Positions 1 through 8,573 of a stretch of 64,000 bases of DNA are shown piece after piece. Position 1 is the stretch's first letter. Each line of letters opens with the position of its first letter. Under the pieces are notes generated by a model that did not search any database, was not told where the DNA came from, and worked only from the letters and a program-made list of their open reading frames with translations. The stretch is from CAYNRA01 sp046296415 (lineage in GTDB: Bacteria; Bacteroidota; Bacteroidia; Cytophagales; Spirosomataceae): the NCBI GenBank assembly GCA_046296415.1, contig JBKBLN010000002.1, forward strand, positions 186,001-250,000, in the 5' to 3' direction. The position numbers were made by a program, and so were the translations under genes.

Positions 1-1336
1 CTACATTAGGTAAATACATGGTATTTGTACTATCTATTGCCAATAAAGCTCTGCTTGGTGTATGATCTGTAAATAAAGAAACAATACCATTAACCCCTAG
101 CCATTCATACCTTCTACTTCTTACCCGATCACCAAATCCAAATCCAGCCGTGGGACCAGAAATATTAAGCTGTCCATTCGATCCATTGAATGTGAATCTT
201 TGACTACCACCTACTCCAAGAAAAGTCAACGAATTATTATTTAATGTTACGTTTCTAGCTTCATTGATCGTGCCGTTGGCAGTGTAAATATTGGTTGCGG
301 TTGGAAGGGTCGTCCAAGTTGGCGCTGAGGACCCACCGCTTGAAGTGAGTACTTGGCCTGCAGTACCAGAAGGTGCTAATTTGGCTAATGTCACGGCAGC
401 ATCGGCTATTTTGGGGGTTGTCACGGCAGCATCGGCGATTTTGGGTGTTGTCACGGCAGCATCGGCCAGTAGTCCAGTTGTGATACCCAAAGAATTAATC
501 GAAATGACAGGTGTTGTGGTACCGGTAGCGACACTGATTGGGGCTGTGCCCGAGACGTTGGTGACAGTTCCTGCGTTGTTTGAACCGAAGTCTGTCCCAA
601 GGATTACATTTCCGTTACCATCCACGGTTAGGATACGCTGGCCAGCTGAGGAGGTAGCGGGAAGAACGGCTGCCATTAGATTAGATAATTGCAAACCTGA
701 AGTTGCTGAACCTTCCGGTCCACTCACAATGACCTTCCCAGTAGTCACACCACCGAAGGTAAAACTTCTGTCGGCAAGTGTCAGGGCGGTGTTCCCAGTT
801 AAAGTCCCCCCCAACGTAATGTTATTAGCTGTCCGGGTAAGGCCATTAGAGAAAGTCAGTGGATTTTCTTTGGTGTTGAAGGTAGTGAAATCCGTAGAAG
901 AAAGCAAGCCTGTCACAGAGGCGGTAGCAAGTGGCAGAACGGCATCAGCAGACACTCCATTGACGTTGGATGTAAGAGTCCGGGTTGTTGGGGCATACGT
1001 AAGCGCGTTTGTGGTCGTTCCTGCACCTGTTACAATGCGCACCCAGCTACCGTCTTGCCACATATAGAAGCCAGGAGTGACGGCGTTAGCACCAGTTGCT
1101 GTGTTGGTATTATACACCAACATTCCGTTGGTGGCTGTACCATTCAACGACCAAACGTTGGAAGCAGACAAGGAAACCCGTGAAGGTAAAAATCCACGAT
1201 TGGTTGATTCGAGTTCAAGAACAGCACCCGGATTTAGCGTTCCGAGGTTGTTCCCGATCTTTTGCTGGGCGTACGTACTCCACGACATACCCAAGATGGT
1301 TCCTGTAAGAAGGATGAATTGGTAAATTCGCTTCAT
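1..1336 (-). CDS. Large repetitive secreted surface protein (3' end outside window)
   Basis: The minus strand is open from an ATG at 1336 to the window edge, giving the first 445 or so codons. The protein starts with a signal peptide (hydrophobic core about residues 5-20, ending near YAQQ), followed by a conserved N-terminal block containing LELESTNRGF. The rest is low-complexity Thr/Asn/Ala-rich sequence with short repeats such as ADAAVTTPKI, encoded by 30-base DNA repeats at 390-479. This composition is typical of long Bacteroidota surface or tail-fibre-like proteins, whose C-terminus would normally carry a sorting or chaperone domain not visible here. A broken relative with the same N-terminal pattern lies at 8038-8505. 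No enzymatic motif is visible and the exact role is unknown. Plus-strand open frames across this stretch are shadows of the repeat structure. Confidence 0.8.
   Translation of the reverse strand, partial: MKRIYQFILLTGTILGMSWSTYAQQKIGNNLGTLNPGAVLELESTNRGFLPSRVSLSASNVWSLNGTATNGMLVYNTNTATGANAVTPGFYMWQDGSWVRIVTGAGTTTNALTYAPTTRTLTSNVNGVSADAVLPLATASVTGLLSSTDFTTFNTKENPLTFSNGLTRTANNITLGGTLTGNTALTLADRSFTFGGVTTGKVIVSGPEGSATSGLQLSNLMAAVLPATSSAGQRILTVDGNGNVILGTDFGSNNAGTVTNVSGTAPISVATGTTTPVISINSLGITTGLLADAAVTTPKIADAAVTTPKIADAAVTLAKLAPSGTAGQVLTSSGGSSAPTWTTLPTATNIYTANGTINEARNVTLNNNSLTFLGVGGSQRFTFNGSNGQLNISGPTAGFGFGDRVRSRRYEWLGVNGIVSLFTDHTPSRALLAIDSTNTMYLPNV
390..479 (-). repeat. 30-base tandem repeat inside surface protein gene
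   Basis: Two nearly identical 30-base units (390-419, 420-449) and a partial third (450-466) encode the repeated peptide ADAAVTTPKI. It is an in-frame coding repeat that can expand or contract without frameshift. Confidence 0.8.
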
Positions 1337-1633
1337 TTGAAAAGAAAATTTTGTTTGATTAATACCCCGTTTGTCAGGGTAATACCAAACCCACGATCTA
1401 ATTTGAAGCCAATAATGCATCAAAGCGGTGTTGTTGTGTGTAACAAGACAATGAAGGTGGTTTTAAATATTTTATATCACCTTCCTTTGCTTTTGACCAC
1501 CTAAAAGCAACTTTGATTTACAGTTAACTAATTTACATTGGAAAATAAACATCTACATTTGGAAAACTGTTAATGGAGCGATGCAATAAAGTACCTATTT
1601 TGACTCACCACAAATACTCTAAACAAAACAAAA
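1337..1633. promoter_or_regulatory. Divergent intergenic region
   Basis: 297 bases separate the surface-protein gene (minus) from the LytTR response regulator (plus), so both promoters must lie here. TACATTTG at 1554-1561 fits the Bacteroidota -7 consensus TAnnTTTG for the plus strand, but no TTTG was found at the expected 19-21 base spacing, so it is a weak candidate. A 7-bp inverted repeat (GAAGGTG / CACCTTC, 1453-1484) lies between. No gene is visible. Confidence 0.35.
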
Positions 1634-2350
1634 ATGAAAATACTATTAATAGAAGATGACCCCTTGTGGCAAAAAGTCATTAAAATTTACCTCGAAAATT
1701 TAGGAGACGTTAGCTTGGCGCAAAATCGGGAGGAAGTGGACTTCCAATTGAAATTAAATGAACCTGATTTAGTTATAGCGGATGTATTCATTGAAAAAGA
1801 CTCAATGATTGAATATTTCAAAAAACAAAAAGAACTTAATTTTCCTATTTTGTTCACTACAGCATTCTTAAATGATACAAGCGTAAAAGAATCTGTTGAA
1901 ATTCCAAACTCCCTGTTTATAAGCAAACCAATTGAAAGATTAACCTTTGAAGCTAGTATATCTCACCTTAAAAAATACTTTTTAAAAAATATTGAAAATA
2001 GAGACCAAGAAAAAAACAATTCAGGTATAATAACAAAAAATAGATTCAATCAAAACTGTGTAATTCCATACAAAGAAATTATTTACCTAGTAGGAGAAGG
2101 TAATTACTGCACGATTAAGACAACAAAAAAAATATACACATTTAAAAAGTCATTAACAAAAATACACTTAGAGCTGCCAGAAGAGTTCGTAAGAATATCC
2201 AAATCAACTGTAGTTAATTTAAAACTTGAAACAAAATATAAATTGTCAGGATTTGAATTAATAATAGGCATGCAAAGTTTCCAAATTGGACGAAACTTCA
2301 AAAGGAATCTTCAGGAAAAATTAACAAAATTTCAAAGTAATTTACTATGA
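1634..2350 (+). CDS. LytTR-family response regulator
   Basis: 238-residue two-component response regulator. Residues 1-110 form a receiver domain with the acidic pair D8/D9 and phospho-acceptor D50 (motif VIADVF). The C-terminal 100 residues are a LytTR DNA-binding domain, with the family signatures IYLVGEGNYC, FVRISKSTVVN and FQIGRNF. LytTR domains bind short direct repeats upstream of target promoters. The stop codon overlaps the start of the downstream sensor kinase by four bases (ATGA), so the two are translationally coupled and almost certainly a cognate pair. Targets are unknown. The divergent surface-protein gene is the nearest candidate. Confidence 0.9.
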   Translation: MKILLIEDDPLWQKVIKIYLENLGDVSLAQNREEVDFQLKLNEPDLVIADVFIEKDSMIEYFKKQKELNFPILFTTAFLNDTSVKESVEIPNSLFISKPIERLTFEASISHLKKYFLKNIENRDQEKNNSGIITKNRFNQNCVIPYKEIIYLVGEGNYCTIKTTKKIYTFKKSLTKIHLELPEEFVRISKSTVVNLKLETKYKLSGFELIIGMQSFQIGRNFKRNLQEKLTKFQSNLL

Positions 2351-4266
2351 AAACAGCAATTTATATAATTTCATTGATAATATTCTCAATCAAAACTTTT
2401 GGACAAGTATCAAAGCCTTTACAGGGAATTCCACAAATTATAACTCACAAATCTAAAATAGAAATTATCAAAAAAAGGCCGCATAAACTTGAATCGTATC
2501 TAGCAGCAGAAATGTACAATTTGTCATTTGATCGCGAATCCTTGGGCGAATTCAAGGAAATTCTGATTGCCCAAGAAGAGAAGATTGGTAAAAGTAAGCG
2601 ACCTGCCCATGGTGGGGCATATTGGCTTATACTTGGAAAATATTACCATAATGTTAAGGTTGACCAAGCCATAAAGTACTACCAAAAATCATATGATTGG
2701 TTTGAGAGGGAGAATATCAAAATCGGTCAAATTATGGCAAAAGTAGCCGAAATTGAAGCCATGAAAAATACAATCAGCACTACTTCCGGAGATACGAGCC
2801 TAATTAGGAAACAATTAATAGAGACTCTGCAATGGGCTCAAGAAGATAAAGCTTATGAAATGGAGGCTATTATTTGGAATCAATTGGGAGCGCATTATGC
2901 ATCTACAGAAAATAATAAGGAACTTTTGTTGACTTGTAGCAAAAAAGCAGAAGCATGTCTTAATAAAATAAAAATAAAATCATTGAGTAATGTGATAACT
3001 TTAATTAACCTATCGCAAGATTATTTAAATACAAATAATATCAAATTATCGAAAAATAAATTGGATGAAGCTATATTTTTATTAAAAAATCAAGTAAAAA
3101 ACAATCATTTAAATTTTTTATGTCTTCAAAATCTTGCAGATATTGCATTAATAGAAAATAATTACAGTAAAGCAGAATTATATTTATTAGAATCGGTATC
3201 GATCTTACCAAAAGATAAATTTAGAAATCTAGAAATGGGTTACTCAAGGTTAAGAGAATTTTATTCAAACTACAAAATTGATCAAAAAAAAGCATTATAT
3301 TTTGCTAATTTACAGATTACTATTTCGAAAGAATTATTTAAGGAAAAAAATAATAAAATAATAAATGAATTACAAATTAAGCATGAAACCGAGAAAAAAG
3401 ATCAAGAAAATAAAATATTAAATGAACAAAATAAATTCATAAAAAACAGAAATCGAAATTATTTTTATTTACTAATATTTATTTCGTTAATATTACTATT
3501 TCTTTTAATTTTAGGTCGTAAACTGAAGACCAAAAACGATCTTTTAGCACTTGCAAATTTCGAAATTGAAGAATTTAATAAAACCCGATCTTATCTTTTC
3601 GGAATAATTGCGCATGATCTTCAAAGACCAGCTCAGGCCTTTGCCAGCGCATCGGTATTGATGGAGGAATTTCTAAAAAACAACGATTGGAAACAAATGA
3701 GGGAAATAAGTTATTACCTTAGCCAATCTGCCTTTGAACTACAAAATCAAACTGAAAACTTACTTCGATGGGCGTTAGTTAAAAAAAATCTTCGGATTCA
3801 AAACAAAGAGCTTTTTCCTCTATCTGATCTCATTCATGATGTCGTTTCTGTTTTTAATTTATATACAAGATTAAAAAATATCTCCATTACTACGGAAATT
3901 GAAAGTGAAATTCCAAATGTGTATTTAGATAGAAAAGGACTACACTTAGTAGTAAGAAACATTTTAGATAATGCAATCAAAGCGAGTCCTGAAAACTCCC
4001 AAGTTAAGATCATTATCCAACAAAACTCAACTACTATATCCATTCAAATCCAAGATGTAGGCCCTGGAATTGAAAAATCGAAATTAGATTCAATAAAGTA
4101 CATTCTATCAAATCCTTTTGAACATGAAAAAGAATTTGACTCAATAGGTATTGGAACTGTCGTGATCGCTTTATTCTCTAAGCAAAACAAAATAAATGTT
4201 GAAATAGAAAGTACATTATACCAAGGAACTACTTATACACTTTTCATTTCAAAAAATAATGAATAA
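2347..4266 (+). CDS. TPR-containing membrane sensor histidine kinase
   Basis: 639 residues. A signal peptide (residues 1-20, ending SIKTFGQ) leads into a helical tetratricopeptide-like periplasmic region (about 40-340), a coiled-coil-like KDQENKILNEQNK segment and one transmembrane helix near 371-391. The cytoplasmic kinase follows: H-box IIAHDLQRP with phospho-acceptor H423, N-box RNILDNAIKAS, G1 box DVGPGIE and a poor G2 box SIGIGTVV. This layout (signal peptide, TPR, TM, HisKA/HATPase) is characteristic of Bacteroidota kinases paired with LytTR regulators. The gene overlaps the regulator by 4 bases. The signal sensed by the TPR region is unknown. Confidence 0.9.
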   Translation: MKTAIYIISLIIFSIKTFGQVSKPLQGIPQIITHKSKIEIIKKRPHKLESYLAAEMYNLSFDRESLGEFKEILIAQEEKIGKSKRPAHGGAYWLILGKYYHNVKVDQAIKYYQKSYDWFERENIKIGQIMAKVAEIEAMKNTISTTSGDTSLIRKQLIETLQWAQEDKAYEMEAIIWNQLGAHYASTENNKELLLTCSKKAEACLNKIKIKSLSNVITLINLSQDYLNTNNIKLSKNKLDEAIFLLKNQVKNNHLNFLCLQNLADIALIENNYSKAELYLLESVSILPKDKFRNLEMGYSRLREFYSNYKIDQKKALYFANLQITISKELFKEKNNKIINELQIKHETEKKDQENKILNEQNKFIKNRNRNYFYLLIFISLILLFLLILGRKLKTKNDLLALANFEIEEFNKTRSYLFGIIAHDLQRPAQAFASASVLMEEFLKNNDWKQMREISYYLSQSAFELQNQTENLLRWALVKKNLRIQNKELFPLSDLIHDVVSVFNLYTRLKNISITTEIESEIPNVYLDRKGLHLVVRNILDNAIKASPENSQVKIIIQQNSTTISIQIQDVGPGIEKSKLDSIKYILSNPFEHEKEFDSIGIGTVVIALFSKQNKINVEIESTLYQGTTYTLFISKNNE

Positions 4267-4422
4267 AATTCAGATTTATTGAAATTGTAATAATCAGAAA
4301 AACTTTGTTTTGAATTTCAACACCCTTGAATGCATTTTAAAGACTTGGATCGAGTTTAACTTTATAATTTCTATAAATTCAAAAAAATAAATAATTTATA
4401 AAGATTACTTTATATCGAACAT

Positions 4423-4749
4423 ATGACAAACTATATATTTTTAAAATCTGGTAGAAATTGGATTAAATTCAATATCGATGAAGTGATTTATATTAAAAGC
4501 AGTGGCCCGTACTGCCAAGTTGTGACAATAGACAAAAAAGAGATAGTTAATATAAAAATAGGAAATATAATTTCAGAATGTGGACTTGATTCTAACTTTA
4601 TACGAATACACAAAAGATATATTATCAATATTAAATTTTTACACGAATTCAATAAATCAACTATTTTTTTAGGTAACTATGCAGTACCAATAGGGAAAAA
4701 ATACGCAGAATTCATCATAAACAAATTCATTAATTTCAAATCCACCTAA
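4423..4749 (+). CDS. Stand-alone LytTR DNA-binding protein (copy 1)
   Basis: 108 residues comprising only a LytTR DNA-binding domain with no receiver or membrane segment. Motifs are NYIFLKSGRNWIK at the N-terminus, VIYIKSSGPYCQVV, FIRIHKRYIIN and VPIGKKYAEF. It is clearly paralogous to the proteins at 6804-7121 and 10376-10696. A single-domain LytTR protein presumably acts as a constitutive or ligand-independent transcription factor. It lies 156 bases after the sensor kinase and directly upstream of a wrecked IS3 element, so its original downstream neighbour may have been lost. The surrounding DNA is very AT-rich. Confidence 0.85.
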   Translation: MTNYIFLKSGRNWIKFNIDEVIYIKSSGPYCQVVTIDKKEIVNIKIGNIISECGLDSNFIRIHKRYIINIKFLHEFNKSTIFLGNYAVPIGKKYAEFIINKFINFKST

Positions 4750-4920
4750 AATAAAATACCTTCAAATACGGTAGGGACTTACTTGTTAAAAAGATTAGAA
4801 ACGATGATTTTAAACTTTTTTTGCAAAAAACTTAGTAGGCAAAAGCAGACTGTAAGCCCTACCAAAATAGTATGTTAGAAAAGTAGTAAAATTTCTTAGC
4901 TTTAATTTGGTACGCAAAAA

Positions 4921-6095
4921 TTGAGTGAATTTACTTCAACCCAGACTTGCCCACATTCGACAGGATTTCGAATTAGGCATAGATTTAGATAGCTTGATCC
5001 GAGAATATGTGATTAGCAAAGCTACTTTTTACAAGTGAACTCAGCGCATTGATGGCTTGGAGGCCAGCAAACTGAAACTCGTAAGGCACCTCAAGGGAGA
5101 AAATGCTAAGTTAAAGCGAATGTATGCGGATTCAACGTTTGAACTTGATATGGCTATTAAGTGAATTATTGAAGAAAAGCTTTAACGCCTTGCGAGAATG
5201 GCTATTAAGTGAATTATTGAAGAAAAGCTTTAACGCCTTGCGAGAAAAGAAGTATTGAATCAGCAGTTTGCCCGCTGTTTCGTGTCGACAAATGTAAGGC
5301 TTGCTGCCTTTTAAAAACAAGCCCGAGTACTATGGCTATAGTTCAGTAAAAAAATGATTCTCATTTGTTTTTCCACTTGGGAAACTTAATGAAAGATCAT
5401 ATCAATGAAGGTTTTTGGAAGATCTACTATCGTTATTGGAGCCAAGGTAAAGCCGTCTGCAGAAAGTGTTTGCATCGAATCTGCAAACAATATGGGTCTC
5501 CCATTAAGGAAAAAATTGAAGAAACGTTTGCCTAAGCGGACTCAAGAACCGATCGTGATTTCGTGTCATTTTACCCACACGTAGAGTATCGATTTCGTGA
5601 GCAGCGCACTTGAGAATGGTCGTATGTTTCGTAGATTTAATGCGAAAGAGGATTACTACCTTTAAGTTTTTTTTGAAACTGACTTTTCACTGAAAAATAG
5701 TCGGATCATTGAGGTACAAAGTCACTTAGTCCACCGTTATGGGAAACCTCAAAGAATCCAGATGGACAATAGACCTGAATTGATTGCCAAACTCAACCAG
5801 AATTAGTGCAAACTAAAGAAGATTAAGTTCAATTACATTTAACTCGGTAAACCTTTATAAAATCCATTTTTTAAGTGATTGAATAATCCGTATCTAGTTA
5901 ATGTACGAGAGGAGTTTCTTTTTCAAAATTTGAATGAAGTACGCAAAGTTATATCTGATTAGATGTGGGATTAAATTATCAACAAGCCTAACAAAACTTT
6001 AGGAGGAATGAGCCATGAAGAGTTTAAAAATAAAAATACCGTTCTAAACTCGTTTCTGTTTCGCTCAACCTTGTCCAAGAAGATTAAAAATTTTA
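4921..6095 (+). pseudogene. Degenerate IS3-family insertion sequence (orfA-orfB remnant)
   Basis: Translating all three plus frames gives broken but ordered pieces of an IS3-type transposase. The OrfA part near 4966-5150 reads SKATFYK, then LEASKLK and ENAKLKRMYAD. The OrfB part begins near 5390 with FWKIYYRYW and KKRLPKR, then the DDE-type core: DFVSSALENGRMF (first Asp), IQMDNRPEL (second Asp) and, near 5840-6060, LGKPL, VREEFLFQNLNEVR and NKPNKTLGGMSHEE. The third catalytic residue, expected in a NAFIERFNR-like motif, is lost (NPFFK-stop-LNN). Many stops and frameshifts make it non-functional. I could not define terminal inverted repeats, so the ends are approximate. Confidence 0.85.
5151..5246 (+). 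repeat. Perfect 48-bp tandem duplication
   Basis: The 48-base unit beginning TGGCTATTAAGTGAATTA occurs twice back to back without mismatch (5151-5198 and 5199-5246) inside the decayed orfA. Perfect identity in an otherwise degenerate element means the duplication is recent, after inactivation, probably by replication slippage. Confidence 0.9.
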
Positions 6096-6123
6096 AATTT
6101 TAACCTGTTTTTCTAATTTTTAA

Positions 6124-6456
6124 CGGCACTCACGATCGGGTGGTTACACAACAGGTAAACAAAATGCCCTGATAATAGCAGAGGAGAGTAATAAAATCAC
6201 GTATGAGCTATTAGAGCTTATCTCCTATTTTCCGAATCCGGCTACTGACAAAATACAAGTAGTATTTCATTCTAGGCAAAATGAGGAGATTCAGATTTAT
6301 ACGATCAAAGGAGAAAAAGTGTATTCTTCAAGTGAGTTTGTTTCTGTTGGACGTAATGAAATTCAAATCCCAGTTCAGTCCTTGTTCCACGGACAATATA
6401 TATTAAATACAAAAACCGCTGAGGGAATATTTACACATAAGTTTATCAAACAATAG
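6124..6456 (+). pseudogene. T9SS C-terminal sorting domain remnant of a lost secreted protein
   Basis: A frame open from 6124 to a TAG at 6454-6456 encodes the C-terminal end of a secreted protein. It has the hallmark ISYFPNPATDKI start of a type A T9SS sorting domain, then IQIYTIKGEKVY, QIPVQSLFHGQYIL and the terminal FTHKFIKQ. In the family this domain directs export through the type IX system and is cleaved at the surface. No start codon or passenger domain precedes it. The frame begins at the ragged end of the IS3 remnant, suggesting that insertion or deletion removed the N-terminal part. A strong terminator follows at 6488. Confidence 0.8.
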
Positions 6457-6487
6457 CCCATTTTAGGTTAAAGGTTTCCTAAAATAA

Positions 6488-6527
6488 AAGTGCCAACTCA
6501 GAAATAAAATAAAATGAGTTGGCACTT
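6488..6527 (+). terminator. Long perfect hairpin after T9SS remnant
   Basis: A 13-bp perfect stem (AAGTGCCAACTCA / TGAGTTGGCACTT) encloses a 14-base AT-rich loop, 32 bases after the T9SS stub stop codon. There is only a weak T-tract, but the position fits an intrinsic terminator of the lost gene. Confidence 0.65.
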
Positions 6528-6803
6528 AACATTAAAAAACAGAGGCTGAATTCAATTTTCCTTTAGGTGGTAAATTTAGTGCTTATTTTATAGTTAATTC
6601 CAGTTTAATGGTGACAAAGCATTGATCAAGGTGACGAAAGGTTAATTCATCACCCTAAATAGCCTATTATCAACTATTTAAACTAACCTATACAAAAGTT
6701 TTAATAAATTTAGTTAATCACCACAGTTCTAAAATCTGATTCGTACTTAAATACTTACCACCCTATGAATTACCATTTCACTGAAATATTACCACAAAAA
6801 GTC

Positions 6804-7121
6804 ATGAATTACATTTTTTTAAAATCGGGAAGAAGTTGGATAAAAATTAACAAAAATGATATTTTATACATACAAAGTAGCGGTGCTTACTCTGTGGTAG
6901 TTTGTACTGACAAAAATATTATAGTGAATGTAAAAATAAGTGATATGGTGCAAACTATTGGCCAATATGAACAGTTTATTCGTATCCACAAGAGATATGT
7001 AATTAATTTAAATCACCTATTCAAAGTAACACGTACTAACTTACAGATAGGTGAAACCATACTACCCATAGGAAAAACTTATATTGATACTATTACAAAA
7101 CTTATTCAGCAAACCAATTGA
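6804..7121 (+). CDS. Stand-alone LytTR DNA-binding protein (copy 2)
   Basis: 105 residues from the ATG at 6804. An in-frame ATG at 6765 would add 13 residues, but the internal start gives MNYIFLKSGRSWIK, which aligns exactly with the N-terminus of the copy at 4423, so 6804 is preferred. It consists solely of a LytTR domain: DILYIQSSGAYSVVV, FIRIHKRYVINLNHL and LPIGKTY. There is no receiver domain. It is followed by an excellent terminator at 7223 and so forms a single-gene transcript. The 347 bases between the T9SS stub and this start hold only the terminator hairpin and AT-rich DNA. Confidence 0.85.
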   Translation: MNYIFLKSGRSWIKINKNDILYIQSSGAYSVVVCTDKNIIVNVKISDMVQTIGQYEQFIRIHKRYVINLNHLFKVTRTNLQIGETILPIGKTYIDTITKLIQQTN

Positions 7122-7222
7122 TTAATAATTCTAGTTATAATCAATCAAATCATTCAAATGATAGACTAGTTTGAATTAAAACATGGAAGAGAGGTTAGTA
7201 AGAATTTAATATTTATATTTAT

Positions 7223-7264
7223 AAAATCTCAAATTGTTATTATTTATAATTTGAGATTTTTTTA
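7223..7264 (+). terminator. Intrinsic terminator after LytTR copy 2
   Basis: 13-bp perfect stem AAAATCTCAAATT / AATTTGAGATTTT (7223-7235, 7248-7260) with a 12-base loop, running into a T-run. Confidence 0.85.
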
Positions 7265-7323
7265 TTCATATATATGTAGATTTCCCTAAATTCGAATAAG
7301 GAATAACTTGACAAATTCTTCTT

Positions 7324-7363
7324 TCCTGGATGGCTTTGGGGTTAGCTCCTATGCCATCCAGGA
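7324..7363. repeat. 11-bp inverted repeat beside IS remnant
   Basis: TCCTGGATGGC at 7324-7334 pairs perfectly with GCCATCCAGGA at 7353-7363 across an 18-base loop. No T-tract follows on either strand. It lies just outside the 3' end of the minus-strand IS3 remnant and could be a terminator relic or part of the element. Confidence 0.6.
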
Positions 7364-7369
7364 TTCAGA

Positions 7370-7779
7370 TTAACTTGGCGCTTTTCCTACAATAAGGGAA
7401 TCAGGTGGGTGATTTTGATTGAAACCAATCTGCCAATTTTCGACTCGTTCTTTCCGTGTTTCTAAATCCTCAAACCCATTGCCATCCAAAATATCCACTC
7501 AAAAAAGCGATTGAATCATTCGATATAGGCATTTTGTGTAGGCTAGACAGGTTGGATATACTTAATTCTGTCTGCATCTGCTTTAACTTCCAATTTCCAT
7601 CCTAAGGACGTTCAGCCGTTTCAAGTGACTAACCTCCAGGCCGGAATACTTCTTTGGCCATCGGTAAAAGGTATCTCGGTTGATCCCGAGTTCTCGCCTG
7701 ATCTTTTCTACCGAGCGACCTTGCTCGTTCTCTTTGATCGCCTTAGTGATCTGGTATTCTAAAAACTTTGTTTTTTCAT
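7370..7779 (-). pseudogene. Internally deleted IS3-family element (second copy, opposite strand)
   Basis: Reading from 7779 leftwards, the start of OrfA is recognisable: MKKQSF, ITKAIKENEQGRSVEKI, RRELGINRDTFYRWPKKY, LEVSHLKRL. It then jumps directly to the C-terminal end of OrfB: PTQNAYIE-stop-FNRFF, ILDGNGFEDLETRKERVENW, FNQNHPPDSLI, ending in a TAA at 7370-7372. Roughly the whole middle of the transposase, including its first two catalytic Asp motifs, is deleted. The third-residue Glu motif (NAYIE) is kept. It is a different IS copy from the one at 4921, which has lost NAYIE but kept the other two. Confidence 0.8.
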
Positions 7780-8037
7780 AACAATCTAAAGTAAGCAGTT
7801 TTTATTAATTAGTAGATTATCTAAATTTCTGGAAAGGCTTCAAACAGTTTGAACTTATTAAATTTAAAAAATTATGATTTGAGATTAAGAAAATTCTCTA
7901 GTTTTAGGATGTACTATTTGGGAAGAAGCTTACATAAAATCCAGGAAAATCAATTTACATGACCAAAAGAGCTTTACCTGATGTTGGTCTGTTTGCATGA
8001 TAATTTATTAAATATTTAATCTTGCAAAATTTTTTAC

Positions 8038-8505
8038 TTAAAACCGTGGAAATGTCAGTGAAAAATTAACCAGTCCACCTGTAGTCAAGCGAAGCCGCTC
8101 CACATTGTTAACCTTGAAAACAAGATCCTTAGAATCAGTTGTTCCTATAAATTGTGTAGAAGGGTCAGTCCCCGAATTACCTGTTAAAGCCCAATCTGTG
8201 TTTCCTACAGCCCCCGTGATGCTATCCCATTGCTTAGTGGAAGTGGTGGCATCAAATACCTGCAAACATTTACAATCTGAATTATATGCAAGCAAACCCG
8301 ATGCACCATTTGTCTTTGCACTTGCCACTAATGCTGAAGAGTGTGTATTTGTTAATCTAGGTAATAATAGCCCTTAATTAGTTGATTCGAGCTCAAGTAT
8401 AGAGGTATTTTGAATAGTCATTGGATTTTTCCCAATCTTCAAAACTTTCTGGCCGTACACTATTTTAACAAAAAACAAACAACCTATACATATCATTTTT
8501 TTCAT
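8038..8505 (-). pseudogene. Surface-protein paralogue broken by a stop codon
   Basis: The minus frame starts at ATG 8505 with a signal peptide (MKKMICIGCLFF ... VYGQ) and the block KIGKNP ... LELESTN, matching the N-terminus of the surface protein at 1-1336. Codon 44 (8374-8376) is TAA where relatives have a charged residue followed by Gly-Leu. The frame then continues without further stops for 111 codons (LLLPRLTN, GLLAYNSDCKCLQVFDA, RLRLTTGGLVNFS) and ends at 8038. One nonsense change therefore separates the export signal from the rest. The protein is also much shorter than family members, suggesting a truncated C-terminus. A restart at 8328 would give an unexported 96-residue product. Confidence 0.75.
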
Positions 8506-8573
8506 ATCACGTTTAGATCATTTAATAATAGATTGTTTTCGTTGATTACTTGTAAACTATCGATTCGTTTTAA

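Noticed and set aside
390..479. CRISPR-like short repeats
   Set aside because: The repeats are contiguous, coding and in frame; there are no spacers or cas genes anywhere in the window.
291..1067. 258-codon plus-strand ORF rich in Val/Ala
   Set aside because: It is antisense to the repetitive minus-strand surface protein, which has a signal peptide and conserved block; the plus frame is a shadow.
4750..4920. Left terminal inverted repeat of the first IS3 element
   Set aside because: No convincing match to the right-hand side near 6095-6130; the ends are too decayed to call.
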